A stretch of DNA of 34,702 nucleotides from Lachnospiraceae bacterium (GCA_017436865.1 JAFSCH010000013.1:1-34702); one strand, 5' to 3'. Counted from the first letter of the stretch, positions 7,924 through 16,309 are shown. Notes: generated from the sequence alone by a model not told the origin. A program made the numbers and translations.

Positions 7924-8093
7924 TATCATTTTATTAAAAAACACAAAAAATATCTGAAAATTACTTGAAATTATACAAAATGTGTGATATAAATATATTT
8001 ATCAGACAATTATATAAATAATTTGATTATTATGTAAAAACAAAAAGTTTTATAAATAATATTTTTTATATATTGGCTAAAGGGGGAAATGTT

Positions 8094-8291
8094 ATGGATT
8101 TTATGGAAGGTAAGGGTGCAGAACAGGTAATCAGTGAGTATATCGAACGAGAGATGGCAGAATATAAGAAAGTAACAGAACGTGAGCTTGCTACAGCAGG
8201 CGTTGCACCAGAAGCAAAGCAGGCGTTTAGTAGAAAGCCATATTATAATGTGACAGGTTCTTTTGTAAAGAAACCGATTGTAAAATTGTAG
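8094..8291 (+). CDS. small hypothetical protein
   Basis: A 65-residue protein starting at ATG 8094 with a strong AAGGGGGA RBS at about 8080-8087. An upstream TTG at 8073 is in frame but lacks its own RBS. The sequence is charged and probably helical in the first half (EQVISEYIEREMAEYKKVTERELATAGV), then basic (AFSRKPYYNVTGSFVKKPIVKL). No Cys, signal peptide or membrane segment. I do not recognise a family. The gene is followed directly by a structured noncoding stretch and a terminator. The 11-mer ATATTGGCTAA just upstream (8070-8080) recurs before the zinc-ribbon gene at 17865. Confidence 0.65.
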   Translation: MDFMEGKGAEQVISEYIEREMAEYKKVTERELATAGVAPEAKQAFSRKPYYNVTGSFVKKPIVKL

Positions 8292-8446
8292 TCTATCTGT
8301 GTGGCTTCCAAAAGGGAGTTGCATGGAATGACATAGAGTAAGGTCTTTTGTGTAAAAGGGCGTGGATTAGGGGAATCCAATGGATATGTGTATCCATAAA
8401 AAGGGGAATGAATTGCATAAAGCATGTTGGGGGACATGCGCAATTC
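8292..8446 (+). ncRNA. candidate structured RNA / 3' UTR with serial hairpins
   Basis: A gene-free 155-nt stretch dense in stems: TCTAT..GT (8292-8300) with ACATAGA (8331-8337); TGGATT (8363-8368) with AATCCA (8374-8379); ATGGATA (8380-8386) with TATCCAT (8391-8397); and GAATTGC (8410-8416) with GCAATTC (8440-8446). The last encloses GCATG/CATGC (8422-8426/8435-8439) and a loop TTGGGGGA. A strong terminator follows at 8451. I do not recognise 6S RNA, tmRNA, RNase P or a known riboswitch. It may be the 3' UTR of the small gene, a stand-alone RNA, or a dispersed repeat. Stems are seen directly; function is unknown. Confidence 0.5.
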
Positions 8447-8450
8447 GAAA

Positions 8451-8476
8451 AGAGCGATAAAATCGCTCTTTTTTTT
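8451..8476 (+). terminator. intrinsic terminator
   Basis: AGAGCGAT (8451-8458) and ATCGCTCT (8462-8469) with loop AAA and eight T residues ending at 8476. It ends the small gene and structured stretch and forms the first hairpin of element copy 2. Confidence 0.92.
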
Positions 8477-8479
8477 ATG

Positions 8480-8570
8480 TAATAGGAAAGTGCTGTAGCG
8501 TAGTGGCAGTTAGACAAGAATTTCGTAAGAAATTCTTGCCAAAGTGCGTGCGCTGGCACGCACTATTTTT
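8480..8570 (+). repeat. structured intergenic element, copy 2
   Basis: Conserved linker TAATAGGAAAGTGCTGTAGC continuing GTAGTGGCAGTTA (8480-8512). The small stem is TAGC/GTTA, still paired through a G-U. Hairpin 1 is CAAGAATTTC (8515-8524) with GAAATTCTTG (8529-8538), loop GTAA. Hairpin 2 is AGTGCGTGC (8543-8551) with GCACGCACT (8556-8564), loop GCTG, then ATTTTT. Hairpin 2 differs in sequence from copy 1 but keeps full pairing. A partial repetition of the linker start (TATAGGAAACGCT, 8575-8587) follows immediately. Confidence 0.85.
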
Positions 8571-8638
8571 ACTTTATAGGAAACGCTCCGCGAGGATGTG
8601 CACGCTACCCACAAATCTGAGGGTAGAAAAATAGGGGG

Positions 8639-8667
8639 TTGACATTCTGATTCTCATGGTATATTCT
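8639..8667 (+). promoter_or_regulatory. promoter of the fatty acid synthesis operon
   Basis: TTGACA (8639-8644), exact 17-nt spacer, TATTCT (8662-8667). The expected start near 8674 gives a leader of about 145 nt before acpP, holding the FabT-like palindromes and two mutually exclusive hairpins. Confidence 0.85.
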
Positions 8668-8676
8668 GTAGCAGAT

Positions 8677-8711
8677 AAATATTTTGATAGTCAAAATATT
8701 TGATAATCAAA
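8677..8711. promoter_or_regulatory. tandem FabT-type operators
   Basis: Site 1 is a perfect palindrome with 11-bp arms, AAATATTTTGA (8677-8687) and TCAAAATATTT (8691-8701), centre TAG. Site 2 has the core TTTGATAATCAAA (8699-8711). FabT of streptococci is known to bind palindromes of the form TTTGATTATCAAA. The sites lie just downstream of the -10 box, across the expected transcription start, so binding should block initiation or early elongation. The fabT gene itself is the last gene of this operon. Confidence 0.85.
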
Positions 8712-8764
8712 ATATTTACATAAACAGACAAAATAATAGAAAAGCAAACGTTATTGGAAAAATG

Positions 8765-8801
8765 GTAACTAGGAAGGTATTGATTAGTTACATGCAGTAA
8801 C
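8765..8801 (+). promoter_or_regulatory. alternative hairpins in the acpP leader (GAAGGTA-loop hairpin overlapping a second stem)
   Basis: GTAACTA (8765-8771) pairs with TAGTTAC (8785-8791) around the 13-nt loop GGAAGGTATTGAT. The same GTTAC (8787-8791) can instead pair with GTAAC (8797-8801) over loop ATGCA. The second stem ends right before the acpP ribosome binding site (AGGAAAGGAAG). The two folds exclude each other. Whether this is regulatory or just a mobile repeat is not shown. Confidence 0.5.
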
Positions 8802-8818
8802 AGGAAAGGAAGAAAACT

Positions 8819-9043
8819 ATGTTAGAAAGAGTAAAAGAAATTATCGAAGAACAGTTAAATCTTGATGGAGTAGAAATTACAATGGAAACTCGTTTCAAGG
8901 AAGATTTAGAGGCAGATTCTCTTGATTTATTTGAGCTTGTTATGGCTTTTGAAGAAGAATATGGTGTAGAAATTCCATCTGAAGACTTAGAGAAGATTAC
9001 AACAGTAGGTGCTGTTATCGAGTATATCGAAAGTCATCAGTAA
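8819..9043 (+). CDS. acpP: acyl carrier protein
   Basis: Carries growing acyl chains on a 4'-phosphopantetheine arm during type II fatty acid synthesis. 74 residues, strongly acidic and helical. The prosthetic-group serine is S34 in [19 protein letters not shown], the standard ACP motif DSL. The start has AGGAAAGGAAG upstream. First gene of the operon; the next gene begins 14 nt after its stop. It should be repressed by FabT through the operators in its leader. Confidence 0.96.
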   Translation: MLERVKEIIEEQLNLDGVEITMETRFKEDLEADSLDLFELVMAFEEEYGVEIPSEDLEKITTVGAVIEYIESHQ

Positions 9044-9057
9044 TTAATGGAGTGCTT

Positions 9058-9984
9058 ATGAAAACTAGAATTACAGAACTTCTGGGAATTGAGTATCCGG
9101 TTATTCAAGGCGGTATGGCATGGGTTGCAGAGTATAATCTTGCAGCAGCAGTGTCAGAAGCCGGAGGATTAGGAATTATTGGTGCAGGTGGTGCACCGGC
9201 TGAATTTGTCAGAGAACAGATCAGAAAAGCGAAGGAAGTTACAGATAAACCATTTGGCGTAAATATTATGCTGATGAATCCGGAGGCAGATGCCATCGCA
9301 CAGGTCATCGTAGATGAGGGTGTAAAGGTAGTTACAACCGGAGCAGGTAATCCTTCTAAGTATATGGATATGTGGAAGGCAGCAGGCGTTAAAGTAATCC
9401 CTGTTGTAGCAAGTGTGGCAATGGCGAAGCTTATGGAGAGAGGCGGTGCTGATGCGGTAGTTGCAGAGGGTATGGAAAGTGGTGGACATATTGGTTCCAC
9501 AACAACAATGGCTCTCGTTCCACAGATTGTAGATGCAGTAAACATTCCTGTTATTGCAGCAGGTGGTATTGCCGATGGAAGAGGTATGGCTGCTGCTTTC
9601 ATGTTAGGAGCAGAGGCGGTACAGATTGGAACACGTTTTGTTGTAGCAAGTGAATGTATTGTTCATGAGAATTATAAGCAGCAACTTGTAAAGGCAAAGG
9701 ATATTGATTCGGCAGTTACCGGTATGTCAACAGGTCATCCGGTACGTTCCATTAGAAATAAAATGACAAAAGAATATCTGCGTATGGAAAAAGAAGGAGC
9801 AGATTTCATGGAGCTTGAGAAGTTGACATTAGGTTCACTTCGTAAGGCAGTTGTTGAGGGTGATGTGGTAAATGGTACTGTTATGGCAGGACAGATTGCA
9901 GGTCTTGTGAAGAAAGAACAGCCATGTAAAGAGATTATCACAGAGATTGTGACCCAAGCTAACAAGCTTATGGGAGTACAATAA
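9058..9984 (+). CDS. fabK: enoyl-ACP reductase II (FMN-dependent)
   Basis: Reduces trans-2-enoyl-ACP in the last step of each elongation cycle with NAD(P)H and FMN; the triclosan-tolerant alternative to FabI. 308 residues from ATG 9058, preceded by TGGAG; an in-frame GTG at 9052 lacks an RBS. The TIM barrel shows QGGMAWVAEYNLAAAVSEAGG, GVNIMLMNP, the conserved H144 in GMESGGHIG (same position as the histidine of pneumococcal FabK), and the FMN-phosphate segment AAGGIADGRG with QIGTRFV. No fabI is present in the cluster. The operon carries a second, more divergent member of this superfamily at 15275. Confidence 0.94.
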   Translation: MKTRITELLGIEYPVIQGGMAWVAEYNLAAAVSEAGGLGIIGAGGAPAEFVREQIRKAKEVTDKPFGVNIMLMNPEADAIAQVIVDEGVKVVTTGAGNPSKYMDMWKAAGVKVIPVVASVAMAKLMERGGADAVVAEGMESGGHIGSTTTMALVPQIVDAVNIPVIAAGGIADGRGMAAAFMLGAEAVQIGTRFVVASECIVHENYKQQLVKAKDIDSAVTGMSTGHPVRSIRNKMTKEYLRMEKEGADFMELEKLTLGSLRKAVVEGDVVNGTVMAGQIAGLVKKEQPCKEIITEIVTQANKLMGVQ

Positions 9985-10017
9985 ACCGTTAAAACAGAAA
10001 GGCATGGTTAATACAAA

Positions 10018-10935
10018 ATGAGTAAAGTAGCATTTATGTTCCCAGGTCAGGGCGCACAATACGTAGGAATGGGAAAAGATTTTTATGATACCTATGATGA
10101 GGCAAAAGCAGTTTATCAGCTTGCAGGCGAAGCAACAGGACTGGATATGGAGTCTTTATGCTTTACCGAAAATGACAAGCTGAATGTAACAGAGTATACA
10201 CAGATTGCTATGCTTGCAACAGAGGTTGCCATTTTAAAGGTTGTAGAAGCAAAAGGAATTAAGGCTGATGTTTGTGCAGGATTAAGTCTTGGAGAGTATG
10301 GAGCTTTGGCAGCTGCTAAGGTTATGGAGCTTAAGGACTTATTCCGTTTAATCAGAATGAGAGGACTCCTGATGCAGGAGGCATATCCTGTAGGCGGTGC
10401 TATGACTGCAGTATTGGGCATGGATGCAGACAAAATCAAGGAAATCTGTGATAACACAGAGGGTATTGTAACCATTGCAAATTATAATTGTCCGGGACAA
10501 ATTGTAATTACCGGAGAAGAAGAGGCTGTTGGTAAGGCTGCACAGGCACTTTCAGAGGCGGGTGCAAAGAGATGCATTCCTTTGAAGGTGAGCGGGCCTT
10601 TCCATTCAGCATTATTAGAGGGAGCAGGTAGTAAGCTTGGTGAGGAACTGGAGAAGGTTACGATTCAGAAACCACAGATTCCTTATGTTTGTAATGTAGA
10701 TGCTACTTATGTTACGGAAGCAGATAGAATTAAGGAGCTTTTGGAGAAGCAGGTATCTAGTTCTGTATGTTGGCAGCAGAGTGTTGAGAATATGATAGCA
10801 GATGGCGTTGACACCTTTATTGAGATTGGACCTGGTAAGACATTAACCGGATTCATGCGCAAGATTAATAAGGATGTTAAGGTTATGAATATAGAGAATA
10901 TAAACGATATTGAAAAAGTTATGGAAGCGATATAA
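10018..10935 (+). CDS. fabD: malonyl-CoA:ACP transacylase
   Basis: Transfers malonyl from CoA to ACP to supply extender units. 305 residues. The N-terminus FMFPGQGAQYVGMG forms the oxyanion-hole region. The catalytic serine is S90 in GLSLGEYGAL, and the catalytic histidine is H196 in GPFHSALL. The C-terminal EIGPGKTLTGF is also typical. It lies between fabK and fabG, 33 nt after fabK and 24 nt before fabG, clearly co-transcribed. Confidence 0.96.
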   Translation: MSKVAFMFPGQGAQYVGMGKDFYDTYDEAKAVYQLAGEATGLDMESLCFTENDKLNVTEYTQIAMLATEVAILKVVEAKGIKADVCAGLSLGEYGALAAAKVMELKDLFRLIRMRGLLMQEAYPVGGAMTAVLGMDADKIKEICDNTEGIVTIANYNCPGQIVITGEEEAVGKAAQALSEAGAKRCIPLKVSGPFHSALLEGAGSKLGEELEKVTIQKPQIPYVCNVDATYVTEADRIKELLEKQVSSSVCWQQSVENMIADGVDTFIEIGPGKTLTGFMRKINKDVKVMNIENINDIEKVMEAI

Positions 10936-10959
10936 ATATCGCAGAAGCGAGGAGAAAAT

Positions 10960-11700
10960 ATGTTAACAGGTAAGGTTGCTCTGGTAACAGGAGCAAGCAG
11001 AGGAATTGGAAAAGAAATCGCGCTAACCCTGGCAGCAAATGGGGCAACCGTGATTGTAAACTATAATGGTTCCAAAGAGCGTGCGGATGAGGTAGTCAAA
11101 GAAATCGAGGCGGCAGGAGGAACTGCAGAAGCCATTCAGTGTAACGTAGCTGAGTTTCAGGCGAGTGAAGAGATGGTGAAGAACGTTCTTACAAAGTATA
11201 AGAAGGTGGATATCCTAGTAAACAATGCAGGAATCACAAGAGATGGACTTCTGATGCGTATGTCAGAGGAAGATTATGATGCTGTTTTAGACACGAATCT
11301 CAAAGGTACGTTCAATATGATTCGTCATTTATCACGCAGCTTTTTAAAGCAGAGAAGTGGAAAGATTATCAATTTATCTTCCGTAAGTGGAGTAATGGGT
11401 AATGCAGGACAGGCAAACTATTCTGCATCCAAGGCAGGTGTGATTGGTCTGACTAAGAGTGTGGCAAGAGAACTTGCTTCTAGAGGAGTTTGTGTAAATG
11501 CGATTGCACCGGGATTCATTGATACTGAAATGACACAGGCAATGCCGGAAGAAGCACAGAATGGATTAAAACAGATGATTCCACTTGGAAGGATGGGAGA
11601 AGCCGCAGAGGTAGCGAAGCTTGTTCTGTTCTTAGCAGGAAATGATTCAAATTATATTACAGGGCAGGTTATTAGTATTGATGGCGGAATGACCATGTAA
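10960..11700 (+). CDS. fabG: 3-oxoacyl-ACP reductase
   Basis: NADPH-dependent reduction of 3-ketoacyl-ACP. A 246-residue short-chain dehydrogenase: nucleotide-binding motif TGASRGIGKEIA at residues 10-21, structural NNAG at 88-91, and the catalytic set N113 (DTNLKG), S141, Y154 and K158 (YSASK). The C-terminus ITGQVISIDGGMTM is the FabG ending. RBS is GCGAGGAG. Position in the operon leaves no doubt that it is the fatty-acid enzyme rather than another SDR. Confidence 0.96.
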   Translation: MLTGKVALVTGASRGIGKEIALTLAANGATVIVNYNGSKERADEVVKEIEAAGGTAEAIQCNVAEFQASEEMVKNVLTKYKKVDILVNNAGITRDGLLMRMSEEDYDAVLDTNLKGTFNMIRHLSRSFLKQRSGKIINLSSVSGVMGNAGQANYSASKAGVIGLTKSVARELASRGVCVNAIAPGFIDTEMTQAMPEEAQNGLKQMIPLGRMGEAAEVAKLVLFLAGNDSNYITGQVISIDGGMTM

Positions 11701-11762
11701 CATGGAAGGATGCAATCTTGAGTTTGATAACTTTAGGTTTGTAGAGAAAGGATTGGCTATAT

Positions 11763-12998
11763 ATGAAGAGAAGAGTCGTAGTAACAGGTATGGGTGCAAT
11801 TACTCCAATCGGCAACAGTGTAGAAGCTTTTTGGGATAGCGTATGCGCAGAAAAGATTGGTTTTGCTCCAATTAGCTATTTTGATACAACGGATTATAAG
11901 TGTAAGCTTGCAGCTGAAGTAAAAGATTTTGATGCGGCACAGTTTATGGATAAGAAGGCAGCACGTAGAATGGAACAGTTCTGTCAGTTCGCAGTAGCTG
12001 CAGCAAAGGAAGCGATCGAGGATGCAGCACTTGATATGGAGAAGGAAGATCCGTACATGGTAGGCTGTGCAATTGGTAATGGTATCGGCAGTTTACAGTC
12101 TATGGAAAAAGAGCACACCAAACTCGTGGAAAAAGGACCAGGAAAGGTAGCTCCGTTATTAGTACCTCTTATGATTTCCAATATGGCAGCAGGAAATGTA
12201 AGTATTGCTTTTGGATTAAAGGGTAAGAGTATTAACGTAGTAACTGCCTGTGCAACAGGAACGAATTCCATTGGTGAAGCATTCCGTACCATTCAGTATG
12301 GCGATGCAGACGTTATGGTAGCAGGTGGTACAGAAAGCTCTATTACACCAATCGGTGTGGCAGGCTTTACTGCATTAACAGCATTGTCTTCTTGTGAAGA
12401 TCCGGCAAGATGTTCTGTTCCATTTGACAAGGATAGAAGTGGTTTTGTTATGGGAGAAGGTGCAGGTGTAGTTGTATTAGAAGAGCTTGAACATGCAAAG
12501 GCTCGTGGAGCAAAGATTTACGCAGAGGTAGTAGGTTATGGTTGTTCTTCTGATGCATTCCATATTACTTCTCCAGCAGAGGATGGAGCAGGTGCAGCTA
12601 GAGCTATGACAAATGCAGTTAAGGATGCAGGTGCCGAGCTTACAGATATTACATATATTAATGCGCATGGAACCAGTACACATCACAACGATTTATTTGA
12701 AACAAGAGCGATTAAACTTGCGTTTGGTGAGCATGCAAAGAATATTAAGATTAACTCTACAAAGTCTATGATTGGACATTTACTTGGTGCAGCAGGTGCT
12801 ATTGAGTTTGTTACCTGTGTAAAGGAAATCAAAAATGGATTTATCCATAGAACAGTAGGTTTGCAGGAGTCAGAAGAAGAGATGGATTTGAACTACTGTA
12901 AGAGCAGCTACAAAGAGGACGTAACTTATGCATTGAGCAATTCCTTAGGTTTTGGTGGACACAACACAAGTATTCTTGTTAAGAAGTACGAGGCGTAA
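11763..12998 (+). CDS. fabF: 3-oxoacyl-ACP synthase II
   Basis: Condenses malonyl-ACP with acyl-ACP in chain elongation. 411 residues. The Cys-His-His triad is C163 (TACATGTNSIGEA), H302 (NAHGTSTHHND) and H339 (KSMIGHLLGAAG). RRVVVTGMGAITPIG at the start and SLGFGGHNTS at the end are standard. It begins 62 nt after fabG, the largest gap in the first half of the operon. In many related operons accB follows fabF; here fabZ follows directly. Confidence 0.96.
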   Translation: MKRRVVVTGMGAITPIGNSVEAFWDSVCAEKIGFAPISYFDTTDYKCKLAAEVKDFDAAQFMDKKAARRMEQFCQFAVAAAKEAIEDAALDMEKEDPYMVGCAIGNGIGSLQSMEKEHTKLVEKGPGKVAPLLVPLMISNMAAGNVSIAFGLKGKSINVVTACATGTNSIGEAFRTIQYGDADVMVAGGTESSITPIGVAGFTALTALSSCEDPARCSVPFDKDRSGFVMGEGAGVVVLEELEHAKARGAKIYAEVVGYGCSSDAFHITSPAEDGAGAARAMTNAVKDAGAELTDITYINAHGTSTHHNDLFETRAIKLAFGEHAKNIKINSTKSMIGHLLGAAGAIEFVTCVKEIKNGFIHRTVGLQESEEEMDLNYCKSSYKEDVTYALSNSLGFGGHNTSILVKKYEA

Positions 12999-13019
12999 GG
13001 AAAGGTTTGGGTAACAGAC

Positions 13020-13451
13020 ATGGCAGTTTATACAGCAAAAGAAATATTAGAGATTATTCCGCATAGACATCCATTTATGTTGATTGATACGATAGAAGAG
13101 CTAGAAGAAGGTGTACGTGCAGTTGGTAAGAAGTGCGTAAGCTTTAACGAGCCATATTTTGCAGGCCATTTTCCGGGTAATCCGGTTATGCCTGGTGTAC
13201 TTATCATTGAGGCGTTGGCTCAGACAGGAGCGGTTGCGATGCTTGGGCTTCCTGAGTGGAAAGGGAAAACGGCATATTTTGTAGGGATTGATAAGGCAAA
13301 ATTTAAGCAGAAGGTTGTTCCAGGTGATGTTCTCATGTTGGAAACTAAGATTGTAAGAGTAAAGGGGCCTATCGGAGTAGGAGAAGCAGTTGCTACTGTA
13401 AACGGTAAGGTTGTAGCAAAGGCAGAATTAACCTTTGCGATTGGAGACTAG
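13020..13451 (+). CDS. fabZ: 3-hydroxyacyl-ACP dehydratase FabZ
   Basis: Removes water from 3-hydroxyacyl-ACP to give trans-2-enoyl-ACP, the substrate of FabK. A 143-residue hot-dog-fold protein. The catalytic residues are H50 in [12 protein letters not shown] and E64 in [18 protein letters not shown] at 15-23 is the family N-terminal signature. The fabZ stop overlaps the RBS of the next gene. Confidence 0.96.
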   Translation: MAVYTAKEILEIIPHRHPFMLIDTIEELEEGVRAVGKKCVSFNEPYFAGHFPGNPVMPGVLIIEALAQTGAVAMLGLPEWKGKTAYFVGIDKAKFKQKVVPGDVLMLETKIVRVKGPIGVGEAVATVNGKVVAKAELTFAIGD

Positions 13452-13465
13452 AGGTGATGAGCGTT

Positions 13466-15241
13466 ATGGGAAAGATGCAGTTAGTAAAGACAGGAAGACA
13501 ATTTCCGCTGAATCTCTATAACAAATTAGAAGATAAGTTAAAAAGCAAAGATACAAAGCAGAATATTACACCAGAGAAACAGGTAGTGGCAGAGGAAGAT
13601 AAGAGTGTCATTAAATGTCCAAAATGTGGAAAAATGGTGAATAAGGGAACGGTTATTAAAAAGAAGTATGTATGTTATGAATGCGGCGGATATTTCCGTG
13701 TAAGAACCAAAAATCGTATTCGTATGGTAGCTGATTATAATACTTTTGAGCCTTGGTTTGAGGATATGCCTGTAAGCAATCCGCTAAATTTTGAAGGGTA
13801 TGAAGAGAAGCTTGCAGCAGCCAGAGAAAAGACAGGATTGCAGGAAGCAGTTACGGTTGGACGTTGTAAGGTATTTGGTGAGGACATCGTACTTGGTGTG
13901 TGTGATTCCCGTTTCATGATGTCCAGCATGGGGCATGTTGTTGGTGAGAAGATTACACGCGCCATTGAAAAGGCAACGGAATTAAAGCTTCCAGTATTTA
14001 TTTTCTGCTGTTCAGGTGGTGCTAGAATGCAGGAAGGTATTGTATCCCTTATGCAGATGGCAAAGACCTCAGCGGCAATTAAGAAACATGGAGAAGCAGG
14101 TTTATTATACTGTTCTATTTTGACAGATCCGACAACAGGTGGTGTTACTGCTAGTTTTGCTATGCTTGGTGATGTCATTATGGCTGAACCGGGTGCGTTG
14201 GTTGGGTTTGCAGGTCCTCGTGTTATTAAGCAGACCATTGGTCAGGAGCTTCCGGAAGGCTTCCAAACAGCTGAATTCCTTGTAGAGCACGGAATTATTG
14301 ATGGTATTGTAAAGCGTGAAAATCTGAAGAAGACTATTTTCTTCTTGATCAAAACACATCAGTGTAATGGAAAACAGGAATTTGCAGATTTTAAGCAAAA
14401 TGATAATTTCCATTTTGAGTTAAGTGAGACCTTAAAGGAGCAGACATGGTTCTCTAGCCCTCGTTCTGCATGGGAAAAGGTAAAAGGTGTAAGACAGGTA
14501 GAACGTCCATCCGCAAGTGATTATATTTCTTATATTTTTGATAATTTTGTAGAAGCACATGGAGATAGAGCATTTCATGATGATGCAGCTATGATTGGAG
14601 GTCTTGCCTTTATTGATGGTCAGGCAGTTACTGTTATTGCTGATGAAAAAGGTAAAGACTTTAAGGAATGTCAGGAACGTAACTTTGGTATGCCAAAGCC
14701 AGAAGGTTATCGTAAGGCACTTCGTTTGATGAAGCAGGCAGAGAAGTTCAATCGTCCGATTATCAGCTTTGTTAACACACCGGGTGCATTCTGTGGTATT
14801 GAAGCAGAGGAGCGAGGCATGGGTGAAGCGATTGCAAGAAACCTTATGGAAATGTCAGCACTCAAGGTTCCTGTATTATGTATCTTGATTGGCGAAGGTG
14901 GCAGTGGTGGTGCACTTGCGACAGCAGTTGGAAACGAAGTGTGGATGATGGAAAATGCAACTTATGCAATTTTATCACCGGAAGGCTTTGCTTCTATTTT
15001 GTGGAAGGATTCTAATCGTGCACAGGAAGCCAGCGAAATTATGAATATCACAGCACAGGATTTAAAGAGACTTGGTGTGGTAGAGCAGATTATTCCTGAG
15101 TTTGGTGGAGCAGACCGCAAGACAACACAAGCAATTGCAGGATTTATGAAGGAAAATATCAAGCTGTTTTTGAAGAAATACAGTGGTAAATCCGGTGAGG
15201 AGATTGCCCAGGAGCGTTATAATCGTTTCCGCAATTTCTAG
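13466..15241 (+). CDS. accDA: acetyl-CoA carboxylase carboxyltransferase, beta-alpha fusion (AccD-AccA)
   Basis: Transfers the carboxyl group from biotin to acetyl-CoA to make malonyl-CoA. One 591-residue chain joins AccD (about 1-300) and AccA (about 330-591), normally separate subunits. The AccD half has the four-cysteine zinc ribbon CPKCG and CYECG (C51, C54, C70, C73) and [11 protein letters not shown]. The AccA half has [37 protein letters not shown] and [12 protein letters not shown] chose ATG 13466 because GAGGTGA sits 8 nt upstream; GTG 13454 and ATG 13457 are in frame but poorly spaced. No accB (biotin carrier) or accC (biotin carboxylase) occurs in the window, so those partners must be encoded elsewhere. 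Confidence 0.95.
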   Translation: MGKMQLVKTGRQFPLNLYNKLEDKLKSKDTKQNITPEKQVVAEEDKSVIKCPKCGKMVNKGTVIKKKYVCYECGGYFRVRTKNRIRMVADYNTFEPWFEDMPVSNPLNFEGYEEKLAAAREKTGLQEAVTVGRCKVFGEDIVLGVCDSRFMMSSMGHVVGEKITRAIEKATELKLPVFIFCCSGGARMQEGIVSLMQMAKTSAAIKKHGEAGLLYCSILTDPTTGGVTASFAMLGDVIMAEPGALVGFAGPRVIKQTIGQELPEGFQTAEFLVEHGIIDGIVKRENLKKTIFFLIKTHQCNGKQEFADFKQNDNFHFELSETLKEQTWFSSPRSAWEKVKGVRQVERPSASDYISYIFDNFVEAHGDRAFHDDAAMIGGLAFIDGQAVTVIADEKGKDFKECQERNFGMPKPEGYRKALRLMKQAEKFNRPIISFVNTPGAFCGIEAEERGMGEAIARNLMEMSALKVPVLCILIGEGGSGGALATAVGNEVWMMENATYAILSPEGFASILWKDSNRAQEASEIMNITAQDLKRLGVVEQIIPEFGGADRKTTQAIAGFMKENIKLFLKKYSGKSGEEIAQERYNRFRNF

Positions 15242-15274
15242 TGGAACAATCGTTATATTTAAAAAGGAAAAACT

Positions 15275-16309
15275 ATGAAAGTGGAAGAATTAAAGATAGG
15301 AGACCTCTGTGCAAAGATACCAGTCGTACAGGGAGGTATGGGTGTAGGTGTCAGCCTTTCTAAGCTTGCGGGAGCAGTTGCGGCAGCAGGTGGAGTGGGT
15401 GTGATTTCTACTGCGCAGATTGGTTTTCGATACCCTGAATTCAAGACGAATCCAATTGAGACAAATCTTAAGGCCATCGGTGAAGAGATTGCCAAGGCTA
15501 AAAAGCTTGCTAAAGGTGGTGTTCTTGGAGTGAATATTATGGTAGCTACAAGAAGATATGAAGATTATGTTAAAGCCGCAGTAGAAGCAGGTATTGATTT
15601 GATTATCTCGGGAGCGGGATTGCCGATGACCTTACCTGCATTGGTAGAAGGTGCAAAGACAAAAATTGCACCAATTGTATCCAGTGCAAAGTCGTTAAAT
15701 GTTATTTCAAAATATTGGATAAAAAAATACAATAGAAAACCGGATATGGTTGTCATAGAAGGACCTGAGGCGGGTGGCCATTTAGGTTTTAGTCGTGAGG
15801 AAATAGACAATTATACTAGAGAAACCTATGATGAAGAGATAAAGGCGATTTTATCCATAACAAAAGAGATGGAAGTTCCTGTTGTTGTAGCAGGTGGAAT
15901 CTATACCAGAGAGGATATGGAGCATTATCTTTCCATGGGTGCCTCAGGAGTACAGCTTGCAACTCGTTTTGTAACAACAGAGGAATGTGATGCAAGTGAT
16001 GCTTATAAGCAGGCATATATCAATGCAAAAAAGGAAGATATTGTGATTGTTAGCAGTCCTGTTGGAATGCCAGGCAGAGCGATTCATAATGCTTTTTTGG
16101 ATAAGGTAAATGCAGGGGAACGTTTTATGCGTGGCTGCAGACAGTGTATTAGTACCTGTAAGCCGGCAACGGCACCTTATTGTATTACAGAAGCGTTGAT
16201 TAATGCAGTAGAAGGACGTCTGGACGAAGGACTTATTTTCTGCGGAAGCAATGCATACCGAGCAGATAAAATTGAGAGAGTCGCAGACATTATGGAGGAA
16301 TTTGCATAA
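15275..16309 (+). CDS. FabK/nitronate monooxygenase-like flavin oxidoreductase with C-terminal Cys cluster
   Basis: A 344-residue FMN-dependent TIM-barrel enzyme of the nitronate monooxygenase/FabK superfamily. Visible motifs: VVQGGMGVGVSLSKLAGAVA, GVNIMVATRRYEDY, EGPEAGGHLGF (with the conserved His), and VVAGGIYTREDM with GVQLATRFV. Unlike the real FabK at 9058 it ends with a cysteine motif, C288-x2-C291-x3-C295-x7-C303 (CRQCISTCKPATAPYC), which could bind a metal or Fe-S cluster. It overlaps fabH by one base and lies inside the FabT-controlled operon, so a role in lipid metabolism is likely. Its substrate cannot be told from sequence. A second enoyl reductase or a redox partner are both possible. 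Confidence 0.85.
   Translation: MKVEELKIGDLCAKIPVVQGGMGVGVSLSKLAGAVAAAGGVGVISTAQIGFRYPEFKTNPIETNLKAIGEEIAKAKKLAKGGVLGVNIMVATRRYEDYVKAAVEAGIDLIISGAGLPMTLPALVEGAKTKIAPIVSSAKSLNVISKYWIKKYNRKPDMVVIEGPEAGGHLGFSREEIDNYTRETYDEEIKAILSITKEMEVPVVVAGGIYTREDMEHYLSMGASGVQLATRFVTTEECDASDAYKQAYINAKKEDIVIVSSPVGMPGRAIHNAFLDKVNAGERFMRGCRQCISTCKPATAPYCITEALINAVEGRLDEGLIFCGSNAYRADKIERVADIMEEFA

Noticed and set aside
8292-8476. 6S RNA
   Set aside because: The ends are not complementary and there is no long hairpin with a central bubble; stems are local and serial.
8243-8559. Overlapping minus-strand ORFs of 66 and 88 codons
   Set aside because: They run antisense through the small gene, the hairpin-rich stretch and a terminator, with unlikely composition and no RBS.
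9105-9602. 165-codon minus-strand ORF
   Set aside because: Antisense shadow of fabK, rich in Ala, Pro, Ser and Thr as expected for a shadow frame.
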